Positions 24,395 through 35,302 of a stretch of 64,000 nucleotides of DNA are shown here, one piece after another (position 1 is the stretch's first letter; each line of letters begins with the position of its first letter). The notes beneath the pieces are model-generated. The model was not told the origin of the DNA. It ran no database searches and was given only the letters and a program-made list of their open reading frames with translations. Made by a program: the position numbers and the translations under genes. The DNA comes from Wenjunlia vitaminophila DSM 41686 (lineage in GTDB: Bacteria > Actinomycetota > Actinomycetes > Streptomycetales > Streptomycetaceae), in contig NZ_KB904702.1 in NCBI RefSeq assembly GCF_000380165.1, positions 62,001-126,000 on the forward strand, read 5' to 3'.

Positions 24395-25312
24395 ATGAAC
24401 ACCCCCACCTTCCGCACCGCCGTCGTCCGCGTTCCGAACGGGCCCGATTCGATCGAGGTCATCGAGGTGCCCGTCGTCGATCCTGGTCCCGGCCAGGTCC
24501 GCGTCGCCATTGCCGCTGCGACGGTCAACCCCACCGATCTCGGCGTCGCGGCGGGCTTCTTCCACTCGATCGGGCTGGTCGATCAACCCGAGCACACGGG
24601 CCTGGGCTGGGAGTTCGCCGGCGTCGTGGACGCGTCCGGGCCGGGCGCCGACCTGGCCGTCGGCACCCGGGTGGCCGGTCTGGTGGTCGGCTTCGACCGC
24701 AACTACGGCACTTACGCCGAGCAGATCGTGGTCGCAGCGACCGACGTCGTCCCTGTCCCCGACGAGTTGGACCTGCTGGCCGCCGCCACGGTCCCTCTCA
24801 ACGGGCTGGCCGCTGCGCAGGTCGTCGACCTGCTCGGCGACGCGCCCGCCGGGGCAGCCCGGCTGCTGGTGACCGGCGCCGCGGGGGCGGTCGGAGCGAA
24901 CGTCGCCGTCCTCGCCCGGGAACGCGGCTGGCAGGTGACCGGGCTCGCCCGCACCGGCGACGAGGGGTTCGTTCGCGGACTCGGCGCCGACTTCACCGCG
25001 CACGCCGAGCCGGAGTGGGACGCAGTCGTCGACCCCGCCCAGTTGAATGAAGAAGCGCTCGGGCTGGTCCGCGACGGCGGAGCCTACGTCGGGCTGCGGC
25101 CGGGCCTCGAACCGCCAGCCGAGCGCGGGATCTCGGTCGCCTCCGTGGTCACCGGTTTCGACAGCGCGCGACTGGCCGACCTCCTCATCCGCACCGCCTC
25201 GGGCGAACTTCCGGCCCGCGTCCACGCCGTCGTCCCCCTGGACCAGGCTGCCGAGGCCCACCGGGCCACCGCCAAGGGTGGCCTCCGCGGCCGCTACGTC
25301 GTCTGCCCCTGA
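24395..25312 (+). CDS. Zinc-independent medium-chain NADPH:quinone oxidoreductase-like protein
   Basis: 305 aa from ATG 24395. GroES-like N-terminus with ATVNPTDLGVAAGFF and GLGWEFAGVVDASGPGAD. The Rossmann segment is LLVTGAAGAVGANVAVLARE. The C-terminal LDQAAEAHRATAKGGLRGRY is typical of quinone oxidoreductases. No zinc-binding cysteines are seen. The likely role is reduction of quinones or enones during electrophile stress, controlled by the adjacent HxlR protein. Confidence 0.88.
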   Translation: MNTPTFRTAVVRVPNGPDSIEVIEVPVVDPGPGQVRVAIAAATVNPTDLGVAAGFFHSIGLVDQPEHTGLGWEFAGVVDASGPGADLAVGTRVAGLVVGFDRNYGTYAEQIVVAATDVVPVPDELDLLAAATVPLNGLAAAQVVDLLGDAPAGAARLLVTGAAGAVGANVAVLARERGWQVTGLARTGDEGFVRGLGADFTAHAEPEWDAVVDPAQLNEEALGLVRDGGAYVGLRPGLEPPAERGISVASVVTGFDSARLADLLIRTASGELPARVHAVVPLDQAAEAHRATAKGGLRGRYVVCP

Positions 25313-25635
25313 CCAGCCCGGCGCCGAGTGCGCCGCCGACCGGGCTCACCGGCACCTGCCCGCCGGAAGCCTCCAACGCCAGGGGCCGGTCCCCACTGCG
25401 CGGCCGACCGTCCGGCCCGGCCACGACCTCGGCGGCATCGCCGCAACCGGCGAGCCACAGCGGCCCCGGCCGTCACGACGTCGGTCCGGACACCGCCGAG
25501 ACTCCCGGGCCAGGAGACGAAGTCCCAGTCCGCTCCCCACTGTCAGTGATGCGGTCACGACACCTCGCGGGGCGGGGCGATGCCCGCGTCGATCCGTTCC
25601 GTTCCGCCCCGTACGACACCCCCAGGAGACCCACC
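25313..25635. other. Intergenic region without a recognisable gene
   Basis: GC-rich and without a convincing frame. It should hold the terminator of the oxidoreductase and the promoter of the DUF4267 gene, neither of which I can place. Confidence 0.35.
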
Positions 25636-26028
25636 ATGACCATGAAACGCCTCGCCACCGTCCTCGCCGTCCTCGGCGGCCTGTTCCTCCTCTACACCGG
25701 GATCAGCTACCTGCTCGCACCGCACGCGACGGCCGAAGGGTTCGGGGTGCCGACCTTGCCCGAGGGGCGAGGGAAGGGCTTCCTGGAGGTCAAGGGCATG
25801 CGGGACATCGGTTTCGGGCTGGTGATACTCGCGCTGTTGCTGGCCGGGCAGCGCAGGGCGCTCGGGCTGGCGATGGCGGCGATGGCTGTTGTCCCGGCCG
25901 GCGACATGCTGATCGTGCTGAACGAGAACGGCCCGGCGGCGACCGCGTTCGGCGTCCACGGACTGGCTGCGGCAGTGGTCGCCGTGACCGCGGGCCTGCT
26001 GTTGCGCGAGCGGACGGCGACCGCCTGA
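25636..26028 (+). CDS. DUF4267-type small membrane protein
   Basis: 130 aa from ATG 25636, with AGGAG 7 nt upstream. Four hydrophobic helices are present, with GFGVPTLPEGRGKGFLEVKG between the first and second and RDIGFGLVILALLL after it. This pattern belongs to DUF4267, often found next to oxidoreductases or HxlR regulators. Function unknown. Confidence 0.75.
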   Translation: MTMKRLATVLAVLGGLFLLYTGISYLLAPHATAEGFGVPTLPEGRGKGFLEVKGMRDIGFGLVILALLLAGQRRALGLAMAAMAVVPAGDMLIVLNENGPAATAFGVHGLAAAVVAVTAGLLLRERTATA

Positions 26029-26094
26029 CGTCCGCGGCCAGCCTCCGTGATCCATCCTGGCTCCAACGGCTGGACCGGCGTTGCCCCGCCCCCG

Positions 26095-26763
26095 TCAGCC
26101 CGGCTGGGTGCCCCCGTGGACTCCGCCCAGCCGTACCCGGCCGCCCACCTCGATCAGGTCGCCGGGCTGGGGGGCGGTCAGGATCTGGGAGCCGCGCCCC
26201 TGGGTGATGTTCAGGGCCCGACCGAGACGCGCGGTCAGCAGCAACGCCGCGGCGCCCGTCGCCTCGTCCTCGTCGATGCCGTCGCCGCGGCCGGGGAACC
26301 CGCGGGCCCTGACCCGGCCCGCCGCCTCGTCCAGCCACGCCCAGGCGTAGATCCACTCCCCCGGCGGCGGCACCGGCAACGCGTCCACCTCCGCCGCCGA
26401 CCCGTACTGGCGCAGGGTGCGCGGCGGCGCCCACTGCGCGCGCGCCTCGATCCAGGTGAACTCCCCGTCGAGCCTGGTCCCCACCACCCCCGCCGGCGTC
26501 ACCAACTCCGGCACGTCCAGCAGCCACGCCGCTCCCACGCACGGGTGGCCCGCGAACGGCAGCCGCAGCGTCGGGGTGTAGATGTCGATGACGCCGCGCT
26601 CGGGATCGTCCACGAACACCGTCTCGCTGAACCCCAGCTTCTTCGCCAGGGCCTGCCGAGCGGCCCCGTCGGGGACACGGGAGCCGTCACGGACGACGGC
26701 GAGGGCGTTGCCGTGCTGGCCGTCGGGCCCACAGAAGACGCGCAGGAGGTCGTGGTCAGCCAT
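26095..26763 (-). CDS. PhzF-family isomerase/epimerase-like protein
   Basis: 222 aa from ATG 26761-26763 (MADHDLLRVFCG); a TTG four codons earlier is possible. Family motifs: GNALAVV, GFSETVFV with the catalytic-type Glu, LPFAGHPCVGAAWLL, and EDEATGAAALLL near the C-terminus. PhzF enzymes carry out isomerisations such as that of dihydro-3-hydroxyanthranilate. This copy is shorter than most (about 280 aa) and stands alone, so no phenazine pathway is implied. Confidence 0.85.
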   Translation of the reverse strand: MADHDLLRVFCGPDGQHGNALAVVRDGSRVPDGAARQALAKKLGFSETVFVDDPERGVIDIYTPTLRLPFAGHPCVGAAWLLDVPELVTPAGVVGTRLDGEFTWIEARAQWAPPRTLRQYGSAAEVDALPVPPPGEWIYAWAWLDEAAGRVRARGFPGRGDGIDEDEATGAAALLLTARLGRALNITQGRGSQILTAPQPGDLIEVGGRVRLGGVHGGTQPG

Positions 26764-26849
26764 CCAGGCAGTCAATCACGCGGGGCCGGGGGGCGCGGAC
26801 CGGCGGTCCCGCGGGCGGTCCGGCACACGGTCGGCTCCCTCCCCGCCCC

Positions 26850-27167
26850 CTACTCGATGTAGGAGTCGAACTCGCCGGCCTGCACTCCCTTGACGAACGC
26901 GTCCCACTTGGCCCGGGTGGTGACCACCACCTTCTCCGGGTGGTCGCTCTCGCGCAGGTAGACCGTGTCCCCTTCGGCGGCGACCTGGATGCACTCACCG
27001 CCCCCGTGCCCGCCGCCGCTGAAACTGGACGTCTGCCAGTCGAGCTCGGCCGGCGGCCGGCCGACCGCCCCGGTGCCCCCCGGGGTCCCGGCCGTCCCCG
27101 CCGGCTGCTCCCCCGAGGACGAGGGCCCCGCTCCCGTGCCTCCCGCCGTGTTCGACGCCTCCACCAT
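26850..27167 (-). CDS. DUF397 protein with Gly/Pro-rich N-terminal extension
   Basis: 105 aa. Residues ~40-105 are DUF397 (DWQTSSFSGGGHGGGECIQV, VYLRESDHPEKVVVTT, W..F). The first ~40 residues are low-complexity Gly/Thr/Pro. It follows the XRE gene by 20 nt on the same strand and is its likely partner. Confidence 0.88.
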   Translation of the reverse strand: MVEASNTAGGTGAGPSSSGEQPAGTAGTPGGTGAVGRPPAELDWQTSSFSGGGHGGGECIQVAAEGDTVYLRESDHPEKVVVTTRAKWDAFVKGVQAGEFDSYIE

Positions 27168-27187
27168 CGGTGTCCCTTCGCCGTGGG

Positions 27188-28078
27188 TCAGATCCGGTAC
27201 AACAGGTGCTGCATGAACCCGAACGAGTCCCTGCGGGTATGAAAGTCAACGGCGTTCTGCGGGTCAACCGGGGGCAACGCCACCGCGTCCAGCCGCGCGA
27301 ACGCGTCACTGTACTGGTTGAGTCGTGCCGGGTCCGTCAGGAACTGCGAGGGCGCCGGATGCTCGAGGAAGACGGTGTCGAGTTCCGGCACCGGACCGTC
27401 GAGGAGGACGAAGGGGGCGCTGAACCCGACCGGGTAGGTCTGCGTGCGGAACGGCAGCACCTGGATCTGCACGTGCGGCAACCGCGACAGCTCCAGCAGG
27501 TGCTCGATCTGCGCCCGCATCACCGAGGGGCCGACGAACTGCGCCGAGAACGCCGCCTCGTGGATGACCGCGTGGAACCGCGGCGGGTCCTCGCCCGTGA
27601 GCAACGTGCTGCGCCGCTCCCGGAACTCCACGTAGCTGTCCACCAGGGCCTGGGCCGCGTCGGGCTGCGCCCCCCGGAAGACGGCGTGCATGTACGCCCG
27701 CGTCTGGAGGAGCCCCGGGACGTACAGCCACTGGAAGGTCCGCACCCGCCGGGCCGTGGACTCCAGCTCGGCCAGGTCCCGGACGGCGCTGTCGAACGGC
27801 TCCCGGTACCGCGACCACCAGCCGCGGCCCGTGGCCTGCCCCATCGCCACCAGGGCGTCGACCAGTGCCGTGTTACGGCACCCGTAGGCCCGGGCCAGCG
27901 CCCGCAGTTTCTCCTCCGGGATCGCGGTGCGCCCCATCTCGATGTGGCTCATGTGCGCCCGCCCGAGGCCGGCGAAGGCACCCGCCTCGGTCGCCGAGAG
28001 ACCCGAGAGCTCCCGAAGTCTGCGCAGCTCCGCTCCTAATCTCCGCTGCCGCTGCGACGGGTTGGCTCGCAGTCCCAT
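27188..28078 (-). CDS. XRE-family regulator with DUF5753 domain
   Basis: 296 aa from ATG 28076-28078 (MGLRANPSQRQRRLG), with GGAAGGGG just upstream. HTH: LRRLRELSGLSATEAGAFAG and MSHIEMGRTAIPEEKLRALA. The DUF5753 domain has LESTARRVRTFQWLYVPGLL, VMRAQIEHLLELSRLPHVQI and the QVLPF motif. It probably autoregulates through the 15-bp palindrome 52 nt upstream. Confidence 0.92.
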   Translation of the reverse strand: MGLRANPSQRQRRLGAELRRLRELSGLSATEAGAFAGLGRAHMSHIEMGRTAIPEEKLRALARAYGCRNTALVDALVAMGQATGRGWWSRYREPFDSAVRDLAELESTARRVRTFQWLYVPGLLQTRAYMHAVFRGAQPDAAQALVDSYVEFRERRSTLLTGEDPPRFHAVIHEAAFSAQFVGPSVMRAQIEHLLELSRLPHVQIQVLPFRTQTYPVGFSAPFVLLDGPVPELDTVFLEHPAPSQFLTDPARLNQYSDAFARLDAVALPPVDPQNAVDFHTRRDSFGFMQHLLYRI

Positions 28079-28129
28079 GGCACCCCTTCCGCCGGAACAC
28101 GGGGGAGGAAAACATGGGAAGTCTGCCCG

Positions 28130-28144
28130 TGTTTGCGGCAAACA
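28130..28144. promoter_or_regulatory. Perfect 15-bp palindrome upstream of the XRE gene
   Basis: TGTTTGCGGCAAACA is symmetric around a single G. It lies 52 bp before the regulator start, a good position for an autoregulatory operator. Confidence 0.55.
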
Positions 28145-28396
28145 GGCCACTAGTTCCGGAACCTGTCCCCCTATCGGGTTGCGCCTGGGCCCCGACACCA
28201 GCCACGTTCGAAAACGCGCACGACCAGGCTCCACGGCGGAGCGACGGGCCACCCGGCGGCGGGGCCGACCCGTTCGAACCGGCGGCTGCCGGGTGAGAAG
28301 ACGATCACCTGCCGGAAGGGCGGCACCGGGGGCACCGAAGTCCGGAGGCCACGGGTCGGCCCACCTCATGCCATTGTTGATGCATAGACTCTGCTA

Positions 28397-28413
28397 TTGC
28401 AACTTCCTCGCAA
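28397..28413. promoter_or_regulatory. Nur-type nickel-responsive operator before the superoxide dismutase
   Basis: TTGCAA-N5-TCGCAA (28397-28402 and 28408-28413) matches the Streptomyces Nur box TTGCAA-N5-TTGCAA at 11 of 12 positions. It sits 57 bp before the start of an Fe/Mn-SOD gene. In Streptomyces, Nur with Ni2+ represses the iron SOD gene from such a site. Confidence 0.7.
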
Positions 28414-28469
28414 TAAAGGGCCTAGGGTGGGTCCTGACGACCACCCACCGCTGAAAGGGGCCGTGTCTG

Positions 28470-29078
28470 ATGGGCACGTACTCGCTTCCTGACCTGCCGT
28501 ACGACTACTCCGCGCTCGCCCCGGCCATCACGCCGGAGATCCTGGAGCTGCACCACGCCAAGCACCACGCGGCCTACGTGAAGGGCGCCAACGACACCCT
28601 CGAGCAGATCGCCGAGGCACGTAACAGGGACGCGTTCACTCCGGCCGGGCTGGTGGGCCTGGAGAAGACCTTCGCGTTCAACCTCTCCGGGCACGTACTG
28701 CACTCGATCTTCTGGCAGAACCTCTCCCCGGACGGCGGGGACCGCCCCGACGGCGTCCTGGCCACGGCCATCGACGAGCACTTCGGTGGTTTCGAGGCGT
28801 TCAAGAAGCAGCTCACCGTCGCCACCACCTCGGTCCAGGGCTCCGGCTGGGGCGTCCTGGCCTGGGAGCCGGTCGGCAAGCGGCTGATCGTGGAGCAGGT
28901 CTACGACCACCACGGCAACGTCGGCCAGGGCACCACCCCGCTCCTGGTCTTCGACGCCTGGGAGCACGCCTACTACCTGCAGTACAGGAACGTCCGCCCC
29001 GACTACGTCACCAAGCTGTGGAACCTGGTCAACTGGACGGACGTCGCCGCCCGCCACGCCGCGGCGACCGGCGCCTGA
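28470..29078 (+). CDS. Fe/Mn-type superoxide dismutase
   Basis: 202 aa from ATG 28470. Metal ligands by position: His28 (LELHHAKHH), His78 (VLHSIFW), Asp162 and His166 ([14 protein letters not shown]). The product converts superoxide to O2 and H2O2 in the cytoplasm. The Nur box upstream suggests repression when nickel is available, so the organism may also use a Ni-SOD. Fe or Mn preference cannot be settled from sequence alone; a sodF-like role is likely. Confidence 0.95.
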   Translation: MGTYSLPDLPYDYSALAPAITPEILELHHAKHHAAYVKGANDTLEQIAEARNRDAFTPAGLVGLEKTFAFNLSGHVLHSIFWQNLSPDGGDRPDGVLATAIDEHFGGFEAFKKQLTVATTSVQGSGWGVLAWEPVGKRLIVEQVYDHHGNVGQGTTPLLVFDAWEHAYYLQYRNVRPDYVTKLWNLVNWTDVAARHAAATGA

Positions 29079-29142
29079 CCCAGTGCCCACCACCGTCGGC
29101 GGGCCGCGAGGCCACACACTGTCCCGGCCCGCCGACGGCGCC

Positions 29143-30033
29143 TCACCCCATGCGGCGCAGCACGGCCCGTTTGGCCGCGGTGAACTCCTCGTCGGTGAGC
29201 ACCCCGTCCCGGTGCAGTTCGCCGAGCTCGCGCAGCCGGCGCAGCAGCACGTCCTGGTCCTCGCCGAACACCGGGGCCGGCACCTGCTCGGTCGGCCGGG
29301 GCAGCCGGTGCCTGGCGGGGGCGGGGCGGGACGGGTGCGGGAGCCGGGCCGTGACCGCGGCGGCGAGCAGTGCGGTGCGGCTGCTCTCCTTCTTCGTCCC
29401 CCACAGCAGTACGCAGTTGGGGTCGTGCTCCGCGGGCAGTTCCACCGTGTCGTTGACCCCCCGGAACCGCAGGTGTCCGAAGTCCAGGCCGGAGGCCGGC
29501 CGCCACTCGACGGTGACCAGGTCCGCCAGGACGAACGTCCGGCCGCCGACCGACCGCTTGCTCTCCTCGGCCATCCAGTTCCACTCCACGCGGACCGACG
29601 CACCGTCGAACGCCAGCGAACCATCCACCCCGGCGGCCGTCAGCGGGACCTGCGGGCCGCTGACCAGGTAGTCGTCGCAGGGGCCCTCCGGCACCTGTTC
29701 CAGCAGCAGTGCCGTGCGCACCTCCTCTGCGAAGTACTCGGCGACCGCCACGTGGTCGGCGTCCACGACCAACTGGTAGGGGTCGGCGTCGTCGCTCAGC
29801 TTGCCGCCGACGACCTGGGTGAACGGGTCCGCTCCGGCTCGTACTCGCAGTCTCAGCCGCCCCCCGCGGCGGCCCACCGGCTCGTAGCCGACCCCGGCGA
29901 GCGCCATCAGGGGCACGGTGACCTGCCCCAGTTCCTGGCGGAGCTTGTGCACCCCCCGCCCCCGGCCGGGCACCACCCGCACGGCGTCACCGTCGAAGGT
30001 CCAGGTCCCGTCCTTCGCCAAGACTTCGGCCAC
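29143..30033 (-). CDS. DUF4429 protein with C-terminal SHOCT domain
   Basis: 296 aa from a GTG at 30031-30033. Two related DUF4429 halves (~10-120 and ~135-225) each begin with a segment like GTWTFDGDAVRVVPGRGRG or GSLAFDGASVRVEWNWM. A Pro/Arg linker leads to a SHOCT motif (LRRLRELGELHRDGVLTDEE, FTAAKRAVL). These are PH-like bacterial domains of unknown role. Confidence 0.82.
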   Translation of the reverse strand: MAEVLAKDGTWTFDGDAVRVVPGRGRGVHKLRQELGQVTVPLMALAGVGYEPVGRRGGRLRLRVRAGADPFTQVVGGKLSDDADPYQLVVDADHVAVAEYFAEEVRTALLLEQVPEGPCDDYLVSGPQVPLTAAGVDGSLAFDGASVRVEWNWMAEESKRSVGGRTFVLADLVTVEWRPASGLDFGHLRFRGVNDTVELPAEHDPNCVLLWGTKKESSRTALLAAAVTARLPHPSRPAPARHRLPRPTEQVPAPVFGEDQDVLLRRLRELGELHRDGVLTDEEFTAAKRAVLRRMG

Positions 30034-30192
30034 ACACCGATTCTAGGCGCGGGCCGCCTCCCTCCGGGCTCGAACGTGATCCCGTCACCGGGCCGGTGCC
30101 GCCCGCGGTCGTCCCACCGGCCGCGCGCCGGAGGAGTCGGGCGCCGGCCCCCGGCGGTGGCGCCCGTGGTCCCCCGGGGTAACGTCCCGACC

Positions 30193-30684
30193 GTGCGACA
30201 CGACCCCGCGCGGGAGGACACCCCGTCCCCAGGCTCCCCGCAGAACGAACCCGCGCTGGACGCCGCGGCGCCGGCACAGGCCCCGGTCGGGAGCGCTCCC
30301 CCGGTCCACGACGACGCCTACCTCGCGTTCTGGCGGGAACGCCACCTGTGCACCCTGACCACGCTGCGCGCGGACGGTTCGCCGCACGTGGTGCCGGTGG
30401 GGGTGACGTACGACGCCGACGCGGGGATCGCCCGGGTCATCGCCAGCCGCGGCAGCCGCAAGGTGCGGAACGTGGAGGCGGCCGGGGGCGCGGCTCGGGT
30501 CGCGGTGTGCCAGGTGGCGGGCCGGCGGTGGGCGACGCTCGAGGGCACGGCCGCGGTGCGGGCCGACCGGGCGTCGGTGGCGGAGGCGGAACGCCGTTAC
30601 GCCGAGCGGTACCGCACACCGTCCCCGAACCCCGAGCGGGTGGTCATCGAGATCACCGTGGAGCGTGCGATGGGGCGGGGCTGA
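30193..30684 (+). CDS. PPOX-class (pyridoxamine-phosphate/F420-dependent-like) flavin-fold protein
   Basis: 163 aa from GTG 30193 (VRHDPAREDT). The ribosome site is weak, so a start nearer the domain (~residue 38) is possible. The split beta-barrel core begins YLAFWRERHLCTLTTLRADG then SPHVVPVGVTYD, with SRKVRNVEA after it, as in the PPOX-class F420-dependent family. An N-terminal Pro/Ala-rich segment of ~40 residues precedes it. The substrate is unknown. Confidence 0.78.
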   Translation: MRHDPAREDTPSPGSPQNEPALDAAAPAQAPVGSAPPVHDDAYLAFWRERHLCTLTTLRADGSPHVVPVGVTYDADAGIARVIASRGSRKVRNVEAAGGAARVAVCQVAGRRWATLEGTAAVRADRASVAEAERRYAERYRTPSPNPERVVIEITVERAMGRG

Positions 30685-30729
30685 GGGGGGCGGGGCCGAC
30701 CGGCACCGGATTCCTCCCGGCCCCGGGGG

Positions 30730-31245
30730 TCACTCGGCCGCCGACCCCTTCCGCTTCTTCGGCCGCCACACCACCAGGGCGCTCGACTGGTGCACCTCGG
30801 TGTAGGGCACCAGGTCGCGCCGGTAGGACGCGTGCACCGCGGCCTCGCGCCGCTGGATGGCGGCGGCGGCGTCCTCAAGCGCCGTCTGCATCTCGGCGAG
30901 CTGGGCACGCAGCGCGGCGACCTGGTTCTCCAGTTCGATGATGCGCTTGATCCCGGCGAGGTTGATGCCCTCGTCCTGGGAGAGCCGCTGTACCTCGCGG
31001 AGTTGCTCGATGTCCCGCGCCGAGTAGCGCCGGCCGCGGCCGGCGGTGCGGTCGGGGGAGACGAGACCGAGGCGGTCGTACTGCCGCAGGGTCTGCGGGT
31101 GCAGCCCGGAGAGCTGGGCCGCGACCGAGATCACGTAGACCGGGCTCTCCTCGGTGAGCTGGTAGGGATTACGGGCCCGGCCGGCGCCGCGCCCCGCCGG
31201 GCCCGGCGCGCCGGGCAGTCCTCCGCCTGGCACGCGTCCTGCCAT
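30730..31245 (-). CDS. hspR: Heat-shock repressor HspR (MerR family)
   Basis: 171 aa. A Gly/Pro-rich extension of ~30 residues is followed by the Mer[24 protein letters not shown] and [20 protein letters not shown], then the HspR-specific [20 protein letters not shown] coiled coil. HspR binds inverted HAIR sites with DnaK as corepressor. It is the last gene of dnaK-grpE-dnaJ-hspR, 1 nt from dnaJ, and two HAIR-like sites precede dnaK. Confidence 0.95.
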   Translation of the reverse strand: MAGRVPGGGLPGAPGPAGRGAGRARNPYQLTEESPVYVISVAAQLSGLHPQTLRQYDRLGLVSPDRTAGRGRRYSARDIEQLREVQRLSQDEGINLAGIKRIIELENQVAALRAQLAEMQTALEDAAAAIQRREAAVHASYRRDLVPYTEVHQSSALVVWRPKKRKGSAAE

Positions 31246-31246
31246 C

Positions 31247-32425
31247 TCATGCTCCCTTCGCGGCCTCGAACAGCCCTGCCCGCGGGTCCTGGTCCGCGGT
31301 CGCGTCCCGATATGCCTCCAGCGCTTCCAGCGCCTTTCCTGTGATGTCCTTGGGCACGGTGACCTCCACGGTGACCAGCAGGTGCCCCCGCGAGCCGTCC
31401 TTGTTCACCGCGCCCTTGGCGCGCACCCGCAGGGTGCTGCCGTTGGGCGTGCCCGGGGGCAGCTTCAGGGTGACCGGGGGGCCTCCCAGCGTCGGCACCC
31501 TGATCTCACCACCGAGAGCCGCCTCGGGGAAGGCCACGGGCACGGTGACCGTGAGATCGCCGCCCTTGCGTCCGAACACGGGGTGCGGGGAGACGTGCAC
31601 CACCACGTACAGGTCCCCCGCGGGACCGCCGGTCTCGCCCGGGGCGCCCTTGCCACGCAGCCGGATGCGTTGGCCGTCGCTGACCCCCGCGGGGATGCGC
31701 ACCTGCATGGTGCGGGCGCTGGTGGCCCGCCCGCTGCCGCGGCACACCTCGCAGGGGTCCTGCGCTATCAGCCCGCGACCCCGGCAGTCCCGGCACGGGT
31801 CCGACAGGGCGAACCCGCCGCCCTGCGAACGGGACACCTGGCCGGTGCCCAGACAGGTCGGGCACACCCTGGGCGTGCCGTTCTTGTCCCCCGTGCCGGC
31901 GCACGCCTTGCAGGGCGCCTTGCTGCTCATCCGCAGCGGCACGGTGGCGCCCTCCACCGCCTCGACGAAGCTCAGCGTCACCTCGGACTCGATGTCGGCG
32001 CCGCGCCGGGGCTGGGCACGGGTGCTGCCGCCGCCCCGGTTGAACAGGCCGCCGAACACGTCACCGAGGCCGCCGCCGAACCCGCCGGCCGCGCCCTGGC
32101 CACCGCCCGCCCCGTTGCCGAAGAGGTCGCCGAGGTCGAAGCTGAACCCGCCGGGCCCGGCGGTCGCGCCTCCGCGCAGACCGCCGTTCCCGAACAGGGT
32201 GCGTGCCTCGTCGTACTCCTTGCGCCGCTTGGGGTCGGAGAGCACGTCGTTGGCCTCGGAGATCTCCTTGAACCGCTCCTCGGCCCTGGCGTCGCCCTTG
32301 TTGGCGTCCGGGTGGTTCTCCCGGGCGAGTTTGCGGTAGGCCTTCTTGATCTCCGCTTCGGTGGCGTCCTTGGGGACGCCGAGGACCTTGTAGTAGTCCT
32401 TCTCGACGAAGTCCTTGGTGCTCAT
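31247..32425 (-). CDS. dnaJ: Chaperone DnaJ
   Basis: 392 aa from ATG 32423-32425, with GGAGGG upstream. J domain with HPD ([16 protein letters not shown]), Gly/Phe-rich region (~80-145), then four zinc repeats: [24 protein letters not shown] and [10 protein letters not shown]-terminal substrate-binding domain follows. It stimulates DnaK ATP hydrolysis and delivers unfolded clients. Confidence 0.97.
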   Translation of the reverse strand: MSTKDFVEKDYYKVLGVPKDATEAEIKKAYRKLARENHPDANKGDARAEERFKEISEANDVLSDPKRRKEYDEARTLFGNGGLRGGATAGPGGFSFDLGDLFGNGAGGGQGAAGGFGGGLGDVFGGLFNRGGGSTRAQPRRGADIESEVTLSFVEAVEGATVPLRMSSKAPCKACAGTGDKNGTPRVCPTCLGTGQVSRSQGGGFALSDPCRDCRGRGLIAQDPCEVCRGSGRATSARTMQVRIPAGVSDGQRIRLRGKGAPGETGGPAGDLYVVVHVSPHPVFGRKGGDLTVTVPVAFPEAALGGEIRVPTLGGPPVTLKLPPGTPNGSTLRVRAKGAVNKDGSRGHLLVTVEVTVPKDITGKALEALEAYRDATADQDPRAGLFEAAKGA

Positions 32426-32470
32426 CGGCGTCCCTCCTTCCTGCCTTCCGGTCGCGCGGCGGATCGGCCG

Positions 32471-35004
<2,534 letters not shown>

Positions 35005-35029
35005 TCACCCGGTGTGCGATGTCAACGTA

Positions 35030-35050
35030 ACTGAGTCCAGGCGACTCAAG
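35030..35050. promoter_or_regulatory. Second HAIR-like element
   Basis: ACTGAGT-N7-ACTCAAG has a perfect right arm and two mismatches in the left arm. It is 52 bp upstream of the first HAIR element, so HspR may bind cooperatively. Confidence 0.7.
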
Positions 35051-35302
35051 TCTTCTCCCACACTCCTGCTCACGCGAAGGAGAGAACGGGCAGTCACGGA
35101 GCGCCGATGGCACGGCGCGACACAGATCACCGCGCGAGCGGGTGCGGAACGCGACCCAACCTGGGTAACCTCAGCCGAGACCCAAAAAGTTACCCACAAG
35201 TAGTGACCGGGACTCCCCACCCCCACGAGTACCGTCCGAACCCAGTCCGTCACCGTACGCGACGAAGTAACCGCCGCTCATCGCCCGGCCCGAGGAGCCA
35301 CC

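Noticed and set aside
26095-26763. Phenazine biosynthesis from the PhzF homologue
   Set aside because: No other phz gene is present; PhzF-like proteins occur widely in other roles.
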